This document shows, one piece after another, positions 1-13,210 of a stretch of DNA of 64,000 nt; the stretch's first letter is position 1; every line of letters begins with the position of its first letter. Under the pieces are notes generated by a model. It was not told where the DNA came from. It made no database searches and worked only from the letters and a program-made list of their open reading frames with translations. Made by a program: the position numbers and the translations under genes. Where the stretch lies: assembly GCA_021018815.1 (NCBI GenBank), contig JAITYX010000004.1:4715501-4779500 (forward strand). The letters run 5' to 3'. The DNA is from Talinum fruticosum (lineage: Eukaryota; Streptophyta; Magnoliopsida; Caryophyllales; Talinaceae).

Positions 1-700
1 TATCCAATAGAGCAGATACTGCATGCTCATCTAGTTGCCTTTGGGCAGCTTCCCTCCTATTCATGTATGCATAATAACTTGACAGTCTAGACAATTACCA
101 ACAACTCCCAATGTGGATCTCGCTTTCATGGGGCTGGCCACTCGAGATCTATACAATATCCTAAACATCAAGGTTTGCAAAGATTAAAAACGAAGAGACC
201 GTAACATTTTGATTCACCAAGGTGGGTTTCCAACTAACACAACAAATAGTTCTGGGCAGCTTGCCTATGGGCAATGGAGTATGGGTATGCATCTAAATGG
301 GACAAATCATCCAGAAAGAGCAAAAGCCACTATCACATGACCAATTAAGTAGTATTATGCATGGCCTCAATCGATCTCTAGTTCGCTTAATTTCCCAGGT
401 CAAGGTTCCGGGTCTATAATCGCTTGTGCCCTAAGTGGCAAAACTTAACCACTACCCTCTATCCCCCACCGCAAAAACACACACACACACAAGAAAAAAA
501 TGTATTACCCTTCAACGAAGAGTCCATAATTAGAATTCCCACGTTTTCTTAGCTTGACCATTTCCATTGGGATTTAATATTCCACTTCCTTATGTGATTA
601 AGACTAACGACTCCAATTTCAAGTCAACTTATAAATCTAACCACTCCTCTCAGTCTTCCCTGTCTTAATTCTTAAACCACCATATACCATTTCACTCCCT
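1..700. other. Left edge, no gene recognised
   Basis: Moderately AT-rich sequence with no open frame that resembles a protein. It holds a short CA run near 478-490. It may be an intron or flank of a gene that continues beyond the left edge of the window. Confidence 0.4.
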
Positions 701-755
701 TAATGTTTATTATTATTAAATAAATAAATAACGGGCGTTCCCAATCTATAGTTAC

Positions 756-1000
756 CAGGATCGCTAATCCGCGACTTAGTTCGTCTGATCCAGAAGGCGG
801 GTCATTTTCGTAGCAGAACCAAGGGGATCGAGTTCCAGATCTGAGAACTGGGGAATCCCCTTTGCCTAGGGTTGAACGGAGCTGAGTTCCGAAAATAGAG
901 AAAGAAAAAGCAGAAAAAGAAAGGGGAGAAGCTCAAAATCTGTTCGAAACGTACCGCATACTTTGGATTTGCTTGATGCCAGAGAAGAATCGACGAAGCT
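756..1000 (-). other. Possible non-coding first exon of a gene leaving the window on the left
   Basis: This stretch is richer in GC than its surroundings. On the minus strand it reads like a plant 5' leader, ending in a plausible donor (CTG then GTAACT) at 756/755. The only nearby minus-strand ATG closes after nine codons, so no protein can be called. This is inference from composition and one splice-like site; the rest of the gene would lie at or beyond the left edge. Confidence 0.25.
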
Positions 1001-1064
1001 TGGCGATAAATCTCAGTGAGGAATTAACTTCCAGCGGCCATGGAAGTTCTGTGCTTCTGCAGCT

Positions 1065-1066
<2 letters not shown>

Positions 1067-1112
<46 letters not shown>
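1067..1112. repeat. (GA)n microsatellite
   Basis: About 23 uninterrupted GA units. Open frames across it encode only Arg-Glu or Leu-Ser repeats and are not genes. It lies just upstream of the possible minus-strand leader, where GA/CT tracts are common in plant promoters. Confidence 0.95.
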
Positions 1113-1115
<3 letters not shown>

Positions 1116-1249
1116 CAGTGGTGGGGTTTGCAACGTGATATTCCTTCCTAAGGTTAAAATTGTGAAAGAAATGCCATGACCCTTTTAACTGCGTCGCGTT
1201 TATCTGAGGGAAATTTACAAGCTTGTGTAGTGTTGGACATAATTTATAA

Positions 1250-2535
1250 TTATTCAATATTTTTCTTCTTATATTTATAGTGTTGTTTCATGGAGTACTC
1301 ACATTAAAATTTCATTCAATTATTTCCAAATGTGAAAAATATTATTAATTAATTTGATAATCAACCATTGTCATTATACTAATTATTAACGGCAAAAAGG
1401 TCATCGTAACTTATTTTATTCGTTCTCGACCACTAATCTAATGACACGTGTACGAACGAATTTTCATTAGTGGCATGTTTAACCGTTAATAACTATTCCA
1501 ATAACAATCTTTCATCATCAAATTAATTAGTGACATTTTTGACATTCCGAAATAATTCATTGACATTTTAATTTGAGCACTCGACGATTATGTGCATGTG
1601 TATTTCCATGCATTTATAAATTTAATGGTGTTCTTATTTACGCTCCGATCCTATTCTATTTAACTTTGATTTATAATATTCTAATTCTTTAGAAATATCT
1701 TACAATTTCTTACAGATGCTTGCAACTTATTTACAATTTTTCTTAGAGCTCGTTACTTTTATATTTAAATGAAACAGGGATGTTGTCTATTCTAGCTTGG
1801 AGCTTATAGGTTTGCATATTTGCATATTATAATTCCTTTATTATATATTTTGTACATCATGTTCAAACATTTACATATATGCATATTATAATTGAAGTGT
1901 TATACAACTTATATCAATTTAAGTATAACTCTTTAATGCAGATCATATTATAAATTTTGCATATAGGATATTTTAAATTTTTAAAATTTTTCGACAATAT
2001 CAATTGAAGTAAACAACCCTTAATTTGACAAACCCTCCTACAGACGACCCTGAGCTCAAATTTCCTTTGGGATTTTTATTTTTATTTTTTATAATGTAAA
2101 CCCTCTTGACATGCTAGAAAGGAAGTTCACAGAATGGTTTGACTACATCATAGTTTTGAGTTTTGACCCACTCTCTCGCCCATTCCCCCTCTACTAGCCA
2201 AGCCTCCGCTGTCCCTAACAATTGACGGTGAACCTCAATTTTATACCCTTTTAATGTCTTAATTAATTATATATATATTTTTCAATAAATAGTTAGCCAA
2301 CATGACATAATAGAAATAACAACACATAACAGTATTAAAGAATATCTGGTGAAAGCATTATAATCACCCCAAAATAAATAAATAAAAACACATGTAGACA
2401 AGTAAATTTACCCCTTCAACTCAATGTTTTTTAATGTTTTATCTAGTATATGTAAAATATCTATGAAAAATAAATATTAATATATAAATATATTGAAATT
2501 AAAATTAAAAGGTGGGTGGGGGAAGGAACCCTAAC
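1250..2535. other. AT-rich intergenic DNA
   Basis: No protein-like frame, RNA gene or bounded element was seen. Confidence 0.6.
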
Positions 2536-2538
2536 TTA

Positions 2539-2968
2539 GGTCATGTTCAGCAACAACGTTTGGAGTAACTTTTAGCGTTTTCACGAAGTCAAAACAAGAA
2601 TCAACCAAATATTAGCGTTCGGTAAGGTAGTGTTTTAACTAGCGTTTGTAGTACATTTTAGCGTTTCAAGTAGTGTTTTTGAAAAATTAAGAATATTAAT
2701 TTTTCACATTTGAAAGTAGCATTTCATATTTTTTGACAAAAATCCCTTCATTAATTTATATTTGACAAATTATTTATATCCTTTTACGTAAATTTACAAC
2801 AATCGCCTAACTCATCCGCTAAATTTACCGAACACATTTATTCAACCGCTTAATTGAACAGGTTATCCGCTAACAACTAAAACCTAACAGCTATCAACTA
2901 CCTAAACAACTATCGATTACACAAACAACTATCCGCTACTCAAACAACTCATTTTATTGAACAGAGCC
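2539..2968. mobile_element. Tourist-like (PIF/Harbinger-type) MITE, 430 bp
   Basis: The ends are imperfect inverted repeats: GGTCATGTTCAG on the left, and GGCTCTGTTCAA when the right end is read on the other strand. A TTA duplication lies directly outside both ends (2536-2538 and 2969-2971), which is the usual PIF/Harbinger target. The interior carries scattered AGCGTTT and CCGCTA words. The copy at 52044-52470 has nearly the same length, similar ends and the same interior vocabulary, so the two belong to one family. There is no coding capacity, so it is non-autonomous. Confidence 0.75.
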
Positions 2969-2971
2969 TTA

Positions 2972-5770
2972 GAAGTGACTTCCCTAATTATGCTACGTCC
3001 CTTAGTGGCATGTATGTCTATAGCATTTTGAACGGTTTTTTTTTTTAAAAAAGATGTAGTTTTTTAATTGACGTAAAAAATAAAAATATATAGATAATTA
3101 CACCAATAAAATATACATCAATATATTATAATTTATTAATTATATTTTTTATTCTTAAAATCCCTTTAACCATACGTTTTTGCTATTTTTTCATAATTCT
3201 ATGTGTTATATTTAATAACATGGACCAAACTTGATATTCAAATTAACCACGATAATTAAATATGTGACTATTAACTTGTAGTTTATAAAAAAGGTAGGCA
3301 TTACTTAATTTATTCGTAACATATCAAGTTATTAATATCATAATTTTGATTTTAAATTTAGTCTCTGTCAAAAAAAATGGAACTCTCCCATTATTTTCAC
3401 TTCGGCAAATCTAACATCAAAGCTCGAAATAACTTGCATCAATATTTCGTTAATCAAAATCGGACAAATCTATGTATAAATTTCCCATGTTTGTATAACA
3501 TTTGACTATATGATATGTTAGAGTATAAACCTATTTTTGAGCATTCAACCATCAATTTAAACTTTTGATTGAGTTAGATCTTAAACATGGTATCAAATTA
3601 TTACTGAGTGAGAGGTTTCCACTTCAAATTTCAACATCTCTCATATTAATTATTACACTAGGTAAGGAGGAGTCTTGCTATATCCACACTTCAAGCCTAA
3701 AGGACATCCGCACGAGGGGCGTGTTAAAGTGTAAACATATTCCTAAACCTTCAACTATTAGTTTAAACTTTTTGTTGAATTGTTTATTGAATAAAACCTA
3801 TGTTACATTAAACTCGATAAAATATATTTTTCACTTTGTTAAACCTAATTTCTTTCAGCTGCAAATATCTTTAAAAAAGTCATTTTTTATAAGTACATTT
3901 ATAAAAAATTAAACTTGTATTCACCTCATTATTGAAATAAAACCGCTACCACGATAAGAGAGATCTACTCTAACAAAAATGGAGAAAGAGGGATAAATTT
4001 AGGGGATGGGGGATAAGTTTGGCTTGCAAGTTGGGAGCTCCACCCAGTAGGAAAAGGAATCACTTAAATTTTAGGAGGGGTGAGTGGGACCCAAAATTTG
4101 GGTTGCTTTTATTTTGATCTGTTGACTTTGTATATACGCATGATCAGCCAAAATCAGAGCCGTCCGTTTTTTGATAATGGAGTTGCTTTTGGAATCTAGG
4201 AATAATTTTGCTTGCACTATTATCATTCATTATTATGTAATGGATTTTATCTTCTTGTTTAACATATATACTATTTTTCTTTTTTAAGATTAGATAACAA
4301 GATATGGGCATGGCCCATCAATGAAAATCAATATGTGATAATGAAATTATGCCACACCCATTAGGTTAAAATTTTTGTTATTGCGAATAGCAGGTAACGG
4401 ATACGTGATGTTGTTCTTTCGATAAGTATATTTATTTTATTATCTTTAAATTTGGTTTTTTAAGAATACTAAAAATTGAATGCGAAAAATTTGAAATTGA
4501 TTACGAAAATGTTTTGAATCATAGGTGGGTAAATTATTTGGAAGTTCAGATTCTTAATTAGTACCTTGTATGCATTCATTCAACTTCAAAATAGTTTATA
4601 AATGTTGAATATTATGGTGAAATATATTTAGATTCGAATGTGTATATGCATAAGCATTTACATCTCCATAATGTTGGACTATAAAAATATCTATCACTTT
4701 ATAATCCCGTGACATATTAATGACTAGTTTACCAATTTTGTTATAATTAATTGTTTTATTTTTCTTTCATTTTTTCATTGTTAGCCTTTATATTTCCACT
4801 CGAAACTTTGGACAACTCGATCTTTAAAAATAAATTTTGCTATAAATTTTTAATTTTTTGATATTTCCTTACAGATCGAAAATAACTAGTATTATGAAAC
4901 AGATTGAGTAACTTTTATGTATAATAACAAGATTCGTTACTGAAACTAAAACCAATAGAATAACATGTACTTGATTGAGTAGAAAATTCTACTCAAATTA
5001 CTAAAAAAATTCAAAGTTTTTTCCTTTCTTGAAAGTGATGACTATTAATGCATATAGAAATCATAAGTCAAATAACTAATGTTATATAAATTGCATGGAA
5101 AAGATTGAGTCAATAGTAGTAGAACAAGTAAGAAGTTTCTTAGAACTATCTTTATATAGTAATTAGTGATAATATAATTGACCAATTAGGCATTGTTTTA
5201 CTCAGTCTAAAAAGTGTCTTAAGAATTGATTTAGTCTAATTATCTGAAAAATACTAGAATTTGAAAAGATCAAAGTCTTCCCTTGTCTACCTTTGTTTCT
5301 AGGGTTTCAATTCTCATGAAAATGACCCCCAAAAAAAAAAAATTAAAAAATTAAATTTAGTACAAGATTAGGTAGGTAGGTTGATTTTTAAGAGTTCTTC
5401 TACTTAAATCATTGTCCCAATGAAAATAGCTAAATCTCTATGATCAAATCCCTCCAATTATATGATATCTTGACTTTTTCTAAGGTCAATGCCTTTGATT
5501 TTTTAAATTGATATACAATGAAATTTGTATGTTTGTGTTAATTAAAAGAATTGTGTCATATTTTGAATGATCTTCAATATATTCTATAACTTTTGTTTAA
5601 GATTATTTTTTACAATTAATGAATTATAAAAAAAAGAAGTTGGTTCTTTGTTGTTTGTTTTGTTTTTTAAGAGCCTCTTTTATAACATAATGACATTTCC
5701 TCTATCTTATTATTTTATAGTTGAAATAAATTTTATGACAAGTAGTTTACAAGTGCTTGATTAGAGACTA
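2972..5770. other. AT-rich intergenic DNA with an LTR-like repeat fragment
   Basis: No gene seen. Around 3515-3800 two related phrases follow one another: TGTTAGAGTATAAACCTAT and GTGTTAAAGTGTAAACATAT, each followed by a similar 'ccttcaac...agtttaaactttt' stretch. A third relative begins near 7300. This looks like a fragment of a dispersed repeat, perhaps LTR-derived. The 115-codon frame across it shows no protein features. Confidence 0.45.
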
Positions 5771-5773
5771 TTA

Positions 5774-6000
5774 CGGGCCTGTTCGAATTGGTATATCTAC
5801 CAATATTTGTTCATATTTTATATTTATTTATGTTAATTTCTACTCGTTTTTGCCTATTTATGTTCATTTTTATTAATTTCAGCTAATCATTTATGTTCGT
5901 TTCTGTTAATTTATGTTTTTCTGTTCATTTACGTTACATATGTTGTTTCTGTTTATTTTATCCGTAATTATATCAAAGTAATTTGACTCCTATTCTGAAA
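5774..6000. repeat. Degenerate MITE-like element with 'tatgttcgttt' interior
   Basis: It starts with GGGCCTGTTCGAATT, an end shared with the element starting near 51910. The interior is a run of degenerate units such as TTTATGTTCGTTTCTG. This is the complement of the ATAAACGAAC units at 12195-12372 and 39725-40018, so the element is related but reversed. The right boundary is not clear. Confidence 0.5.
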
Positions 6001-6548
6001 TGTTAGTTCTACTCATTTTTTATGTAAAATACTACACCAAAATTAATACACGTGAAATTCAAACTTAGATATTATATAATAACTTCTAGAAATTTTATCA
6101 ATTTAATGAGCGGACATTCACATTGTTCTTTTCATTGAATTTTTTATCAATGAGGGGTGTATTCAATTTATGAAGATTGATATTGAAAGTTTTGGTTAAT
6201 CTTGTACATCCTTCATACAATGCAGGAAGTATAGTTGTAATGAAATCAAACTTGGAAATTGGAATTGGATTGTGCATTTTAAGGACAGTGGGCTCGATAT
6301 GCTTCACATGTGGGCCTATTACCCTTATAGGAGCACCATTCTCATTCCCTTCTATTTTCCAACCCAACACAATACTCCCCCACCCCCCCAAAAAAAAAAA
6401 GAGAAGACATAAAAAAGGTTGACATTAAAAAAAGTTTTTATGTGTTTTATATCCGAAAATGTTGTTATCGGGCAGGTGACTCGAAGTCAATGATATAAGT
6501 ATTATCATGAATCAGAATCTAATGAACTCGGTGATATGACACAATTTA

Positions 6549-6799
6549 GTAGTGCTTGCAAAATTTTATCCGATCCGATTACTCGAATGCGTCTTACCCG
6601 ACAAAAATGAGGTATGGGTATGAATTTTTGTTCGAATTTTAAATTCGGACATAAAAATTTCATATTTCTATTGTCCGAACCCGAATTTACGCTTGTTTGA
6701 ATTGTCCGACTTGAAAAAACATGTGTTGGACAAAAATTTCATTCGATAATCGTTTTGTCCAACCCGATATTGACTCGAAGTCGAATTTTTACCAGCGTT
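6549..6799 (+). mobile_element. hAT-type MITE, 251 bp, copy 1
   Basis: A perfect 8-bp duplication ACAATTTA flanks it (6541-6548 and 6800-6807), as expected for hAT transposition. The ends are imperfect inverted repeats (TGCTTGCAAAATTTTA and GCTGGTAAAAATTCG). The interior matches the 259-bp element at 47757-48015 read in the opposite direction, including shared words such as TTTTAAATTCGGACAT and GAATTTACGCTTG. No coding sequence. Confidence 0.8.
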
Positions 6800-6807
6800 A
6801 CAATTTA

Positions 6808-8806
6808 GGATATAGAATCTAATATTTTTTGGAAAAAGAGACAACGAAAATAAGAGTTGACTTTTAAAAAATTAAAACAAAATATTATATACAGAAACTT
6901 GGATGTATGGATCAGTTTATGTTATAATTTGTATTTTTTCTCTTAAAACATTATAATTTGCTCAAAGACAAATTAGGCAGGTCTCTTATCAGAAAAGTGA
7001 AAATTCTAGCAATATTAGTATAGAAATTCAAGTTAAATTGCAAGTCGTTTAAATATAAATTCATGAAGGTTAGACATTACTATGCTATATTTAAGATTAG
7101 GTGTTGGTAAAATGTAAGGATGGTCTCTAGCTGATTTTTGGCACGGTATTAAAGTCTCTCTTACCGGGAGGTCTTTGGCAATAGATCAACGAAATTCATA
7201 TATTGAATAAATATTGCGTAAGCTCTATGGGGTTACTCATGCATCATCCACACGAGCACACTCCAAATTCAACGGTATTCAGGTGAAGGGGCATGACATG
7301 TTAAAACATACCAGATACAAAATTTGTCCGGAACCTTCAAACATCAGCTTAATCTTCTCGTGAAGCAGTTTCTTGAAGACACGGGGCCGGTTTAATGACA
7401 GAACTAGTTGGCATCTTCAGTTAACAAATGTACATAGTGCCACAGGGTATGAATTCGTCCTTGCACCGCAGGCATCTCTATATTCACTTCATTGTTCATC
7501 ATTAAATAATGATGGGTCTATGACCCCCATAGCCAAACTTCCATTCTCTTCTCGGGTACAGGCTGTACTTTCCAGACATTGCTAATATTGTTCGGTAAGT
7601 AAGAAGAAATGAGACATAGGTGGCCCAGCCAGCAAAAAGGAGTGCTAATATCAGACAGAAATATCACATACCAAGTAGCTGGATGCCAATATCTACACAG
7701 CCTCCCGCCTCGTCAGTGATAAGACAGCATATATTTGAATGTGATACGACTGCATATAATTGAATCTTCCCGTGCGTACATCGCTCTTCAGAATTAGCAT
7801 TTAGCACGGGGTGATTGTTGACAATTAGCTGGATGCTGAATTCATCATTTCATCAAATCCCCCATTCTCATCTTTAGGAGTCCTATTCCTATTCCTAACC
7901 CTCACTTAGATCACAATGTTCATTAGTTTTGCCTTGCACATAAATCAGTATGCTCTTTCAGGGCCTACAATGTGACACGGGTCGTACAATCACCATAATA
8001 TGCACTTCTCACGCTCCAACACCCGCACAGGTAGTCAAGACCTTCTATAAGATTTATAGAATTCTAGCTAGCTTAGGTGATGAACTCATGTAACCAGTAA
8101 CCAGGGTAGTAATAATGTATTCTAGGATCATGATACAATATTAGCATGATGCATGTATTCGAGGATCAGGGTAGTAAAAATGATGCGATCAAAACCTCAG
8201 ATCAACATCGATGCCCATCTTCATCTCTAGGTAACATACGGCTGTAGTTAAAGGTGTCAGGATGAATCAACAGCTATCTTGTCAATATAAGACGCAAGCT
8301 TGTGCAAAGTTTCTCACATGAACAGCTATCTTGTCAATGTAACAGGCAAACTTGTGCAAAGTTTCTCACACTAACGGACTCAGCGCCAAAGGTACATGAT
8401 GAAGACCACTAAAATGATAATGAAAAAAGATCTGATTGTTCTCACTGAATGATAATGAATAGATTTACAGTCATGGTTATATCAAAATGGTAATTTTTGT
8501 ACGAGATCAGGAGAAGAAACAAACTGGGAAGTATTTGGCAATGCCACAAACCACTAAACAAGTTGCCATGCCCAGAACAATATCATGTCAGTTTAACATC
8601 CATTGCTTAGTCGGGGCAGGTCTAGTCAAGCAGCAAATTGTGCATTCATATCGGCCACAATCTACATATGGATAGTGGTGCAAAATTACCTTGGTCTTGA
8701 TATATAAACATAGGGTTCACTGCTGTTGCTTTAATGTGTGGGTTGTATATTCAGCGAACAATGCTGAAGAACCGGAAAATGTAGAAGCTGTTTCAGAAAG
8801 TGATTG
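6808..8806. other. Intergenic DNA downstream of the HRGP-family gene
   Basis: The sequence is less AT-rich than further left but holds no convincing gene. The part nearest 8806 is probably the 3' untranslated region of the minus-strand gene ending there. A tandem repeat at 8269-8371 is listed separately. Confidence 0.5.
8269..8371. repeat. Two-copy tandem repeat, period 52 bp
   Basis: Two adjacent copies share 'acagctatcttgtcaat' and 'cttgtgcaaagtttctcaca' with a handful of differences. It looks like a recent local duplication in intergenic DNA. Confidence 0.9.
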
Positions 8807-11433
8807 TCAGCTTACTTCTGGTTGAAGCAATGGAAAGAAAGTCCAGTTGTTCTCTGGGCCAAGTTCCTTCCCAACCTTCTCATCTGCCCACCACTCAGAA
8901 CGAAGGGTAGAGTTAGTTGGAATTTCTCTCTCGCTGCTGTCAAAATTGAATTCTTTGACTGATCCAAGAGAAAGAGAAGGCCGCTTGTGTTGGCAATCCT
9001 TCGTGTCATCAGAAATCTTCTCAGGGGTTTCAGCTGAAGCATCTTCAGCACACAAACAGCAACTTTCAACATATCGAGAAATTACGTCATTCTTCCTTGT
9101 TGGTTGATCTATTATTTCCTGTTCTGAATCTGCACCCTCTATTGCTGTCTTCTCAAGAGATGTCTGAGTGCCTTCACAGTTAAGCTCAAATGATAGTCTG
9201 TGATCAACAAGAGCTTCTTCAATCACAGATCCAGTTTCTGAGTTGGCCAGGGATGCCACCTCAGAGATGTGGATCTCCTGGGGCAAACTGTCATAAGAGA
9301 CAAGTCCCATACCATCTGGAGTTAGAGATCCAGATCCTCTTCTAGAATCCCATTTAAGAGATTGAAGTTTCTTTGATTCAAAAATCTTGGAAGCATCTAC
9401 CATGCGGAATTCAAGAACTGGGCGCCTATCAGCATAAGGAGATGACATGCCAGATGCTGAATTTGCTGAACCAGGGGATATGAGATGATGAAGTTCATAG
9501 CATGACAGTGCAAGTTTCTGACTGGACCCACTGTTCCTCCTAGCACGGTTAAGTGATGAAGTGAGTAATTGGGCAAAAGGTACTTCAGGTGATGACGGAG
9601 TGGTTGATTGCACAGGTTCAGGAGGGGGAGTCACAGCAGCAGTTGATGGTTCTGTAGTGAAGGCTGAAAATACAGGGGGTGTGACCAGCTGCGTTTCATG
9701 GGCATAGGGACCAATTGTAAAAATGTGGGTTTGCCCAGCAGAAGAATACCCATTTACAGAAAGAGAAGTTAGGGCAAGTAATCCACCAGGTGAGTGGATG
9801 GCAGTGGGTGGATCTGATTGCAGTGGAGAGGATGGAGGTGCAATGAAAGGCAGTACTATGGATGTTGAAGGGTTTGGGTTGTCAGCAACTGTAGGAGTAC
9901 TCTCAGTCACAGTTGACTCCGGGACAAGGGAAGCATGGCTGATCCTCTTGCTGGCCTTAAGAGACCCAAAACACCAGTAAAGACTCAAGCAGCTTCCCCA
10001 TCTCCTCTTCTGCAATCAGATACCAAAACCATGATTAGAGTTCAATTCAAATATGTACCATGCCATTTTTCCATCCATGTAAATCATACGACAGGATACG
10101 ATGAAAGAAGCCAGAGAGCATATATCTTAATTCCAGTGGCAGTGAAACCTTTTGGTAAACTAGCAAGGTGTCATCCTCCAGAGTAAGTGTAACATTTTTG
10201 CTTCAGCACTGATCTAACTTCGAACAAATTACATACTAATTCTGGATGAATTGCTTGCATTTGTCAACAAACTCACAAGCAAATTCTTGTTATAAGCATG
10301 CACCTAGTATAGCATGTTCACTAAGATCAAGGACCAGATAGAATCCCTCTGTGCATTCTCCTCCTCCTCCTACTCCCTCCCCAGTGCCTCATTTCCTCCT
10401 AGAGTGGAGATTGCAATCAAAGTACTCCGAAATAGGCAAACCAGATTCATTGGATAAAATCCGTAAGCAATTATCCATCCTCAAACTTCTATACAGTGCA
10501 AATTCAATAAAACTTTCCTATTATAGATGCTCAATTGTACAATATGCTTCACATTCAACGATGCTGCTATTTCATAGTTGCTGGCACTCCAGCTAGCACG
10601 ACTCAGAGACATGATACGCACAATCTCTAACCAAACTGAGCAATCATTTGCCAGGAAAAATTAATATAACTCATTAACCCAAACACCCCTCCAAAACAAA
10701 ACCAAAACAAAAAAAAGAAAAAGGTCAAATTTCCTACAACAGGGACATATGCTACTGTTTTGACATTTTGACTACCATGGACCAACTAATTCAAACTCAA
10801 TTAGAGATAAATTTCTTTTTAAAAAAAGGAAACCCCTTTAATCTTCCCTTCTACCGAGGCGAGAAACATCCACATCGATAACTCTTTCCACCGCCGCACT
10901 TTTCGAACTTAGAAGCCAAAAGCAGCAATACTAATTTGCAATCAAAAGGTTTTAATTACACTGGATTTGCCATCGAAAAGGTTAATAAAAAGTGGGGTTT
11001 AATTTAAAGTAGCAAATCATGCTTTTAACTGTTATGAGTAAAGATTTCCCGGCTTTCAGGTCCCAATACTGATCTAAATTGCAAAACCGACCAAAATTTT
11101 AGTTTTCATAAGTGGTCATCAGCTCATTTGTTCTCTTATTTGGTTGACTGATCTAGAAAAGTAAACATCAACCACCGATTAAATCGATTTTTTAAAAATG
11201 AATTTCAGTTGTCTAAAGCTCAAATTCACCATAAAAAGGCCTAAACTTGCAAATCAGAAATAAACACCATACGAAATTCTAGAATGAATTTCCCCAAGAA
11301 AAGGCACCAAGAGAGAGAATCAAAGCAATCAAGTAATTACCTGCGCTGAAACTGGCTGAACTCGACTCTCGGCAGTGACGATCGCCGCCGCCGCGGCGTT
11401 CACCGTCTCCACGCTGTTATTCACACTCGCCAT
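8807..11433 (-). CDS. Hydroxyproline-rich glycoprotein family protein (At5g52430/At4g25620 type), two exons
   Basis: Exon 1 is 11433-11341 (31 codons, starting MASVNNSVETVNAAAAAI). The donor is GTAATT, the acceptor is TTGCAG, and exon 2 is 10009-8807, giving 431 residues. The join reads ...PVSAQ-KRRWGSCLSLYWCFGS, the conserved N-terminal signature of this plant family. The middle is rich in Pro, Ser and Thr (residues about 60-160). A conserved block follows around 'PFAQLLTSSLNRARR', and the protein ends in a WTFFPLLQPEVS-like tail that the family shares. No N-terminal signal peptide is evident despite the 'glycoprotein' family name, so a cell-wall role should not be assumed. Its function is unknown. 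The start is set by the family-typical N terminus in a separate short exon; exon 2 alone has no in-frame ATG at its start. The reading frame is intact. Confidence 0.9.
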
Positions 11434-12194
11434 ACCACCAGAAAATCACTCAAAATTATTCGGAAAAATCTCTCTCCCAAAAATTCAGGATCCGATACAA
11501 AAACAAAAAACTAAGATAAAAATTCAATCTTCGAAGATCAGTAAAAGCATAATCAGCGCTACATCGGAATCACAAACATCAAAATCCTGATATGAACTCC
11601 AACTCCGATCCCGAAGAAGAACAAATGAATTCAGAATCCGACACAGGTATTCAAGCGCCGAAGATCAAGAATTCACCAAAAAATTGGCCTTAATCGAGGT
11701 TCCACGAAAGCTCATAAATCCTCGTTCCGATTGAACTCTCTGTCCCTCTGTCTCTCTCTCTCCCCTAAGCTTCTCTCTCCGGAGGGCATTAAGATATTGG
11801 GATAAATAAAAACAAAATGATTCGGAAATAATTAAAGAACAACGCAAATCCTTTTATACATGAGCTGATGAGGAACTTCTTTTATGCTCTGCCTGTGGAT
11901 AGTAACGGATTACACGGAACGGGGAATGGGGACATCAACATGAACAGTGAATTACCAAAATACCCCCGACCGTGCATCGATTTTAACGCCGTCTCTTCTA
12001 TTCTTTTCTTTTTGCCTTCCTTTCTGGGTTTGGTTCAATACGAATGGAGTCCTAAATTTAGTGTCCATTTTATTAGTGTACATAAAATTCTCGGACTATA
12101 GTTTATAACTCAGTAGTTATTCGGTGTCGATAATCAATTCATCAACTAATAATATACTAGTATGATGTGAGAAGCTTTCTAATTTTATTTAAGT

Positions 12195-12372
12195 GTCTTT
12201 TCGAACTTACATACAAAATGCACATAAGTAAAAACATAAAAAGAAATTAACATAAAAATAAGCGAGAAACAAATATAAAGGAATAGAAATGAGTTGTTAA
12301 ATAAGAAACAAGCGAATATAAATGAATATAAAACACAAATAAATTCTTTTGTTCATGTAAAGTCGAACGCAC
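12195..12372. repeat. MITE-like element with ATAAACGAAC-type interior, short copy
   Basis: The ends are inverted: TTCGAACTTACAT on the left, and TTCGACTTTACAT from the right end on the other strand. Between them lie degenerate units such as 'aagcgaatataaatgaatata'. The same ends and interior occur in the longer element at 39725-40018, which gives the family assignment. No target duplication could be fixed. Confidence 0.65.
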
Positions 12373-13089
12373 CAATTATTTATGGATGATTGTGATTTAC
12401 GAAATAGTAGTTTTGATAGGGTGATTATACATCATATTCTTTTTATTGTTCTAGTATACATATAACGATGAAATGGATAACCATATCTCATCCGAAGGGA
12501 GTCCAACTTTTGAATCCATTTTATGCGAGCAATTTTGAATGTCAGTTTGAGATAGAATTCGAAATTCAATAAAAATTACTTGTGCGAGACATAGGCGAGA
12601 TAAGGCGCAAAACGTCAACTATATACCTAGGAGTATATGCTCCTATGATATATGTCACCGAATTATTGGACAAAAAAAAATTAGGAAATTTTATTTGCCT
12701 AGTATAATAAAGTGTCAACTGAAAATTTATGCTCTTAGATAGATATAAGAATCTGCAAAAGAGATGAATTTAAAAGAGGGAATGGGAGGTGCATGCACAC
12801 ACATGCAAGAAACGCATGAATTGCTTTAAATTACCAGTGCTTGTGTTAATGAGGGGCCACAGGAACGTGAATTCCGTGACTTTGTTCAGTTTCACTTTGG
12901 ATCAGTTTGTACATTCTACGTCAACACATTGAGGAGCATACATTAATGTGGGAAGCATGTCTTTTTGGGATATGCAAACCAACCCAAATGTCTATACTCA
13001 TAGTACAATTTTTGCCCCAAAAACTTTCCATTTACCATACTATTACATAAATGAGTTTCCTATCATTCGTACTTTATGGATGATTCAAC

Positions 13090-13210
13090 TGTTGATTTAT
13101 GATATACGAACTATGCTTTATTTGTTTTCTTGTTACTCAAGTAATCATGTTTACAGAGAGGATAATATGACAGCTGATTATATCGTGAAGTTAGGATGTG
13201 TTATATGAGG
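13090..13210 (+). pseudogene. Remnant of a retrotransposon RNase H-like (RVT_3) domain
   Basis: The frame ending at 13208 reads ...SSNHVYREDNMTADYIVKLGC. This resembles the 'HVYREGNxxADxLAKLG' end of plant non-LTR retrotransposon and RVT_3 RNase H domains. Only this short tail is recognisable; the preceding residues of the open frame are not domain-like. Probably a LINE relic. Confidence 0.5.

Noticed and set aside
933..1257. Three open frames of 66-77 codons across the GA repeat
   Set aside because: They consist largely of Leu-Ser or Arg-Glu repeats from (GA)n and have no homolog-like sequence.
3565..3912. 115-codon forward frame
   Set aside because: It runs through an AT-rich dispersed repeat and shows no domain, membrane or codon signal.
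7373..7585. 70-codon forward frame in the HRGP-gene flank
   Set aside because: Ordinary composition but no recognisable domain, no splice context, and it begins inside the repeat-like 'aaccttcaaacatcagc' stretch.
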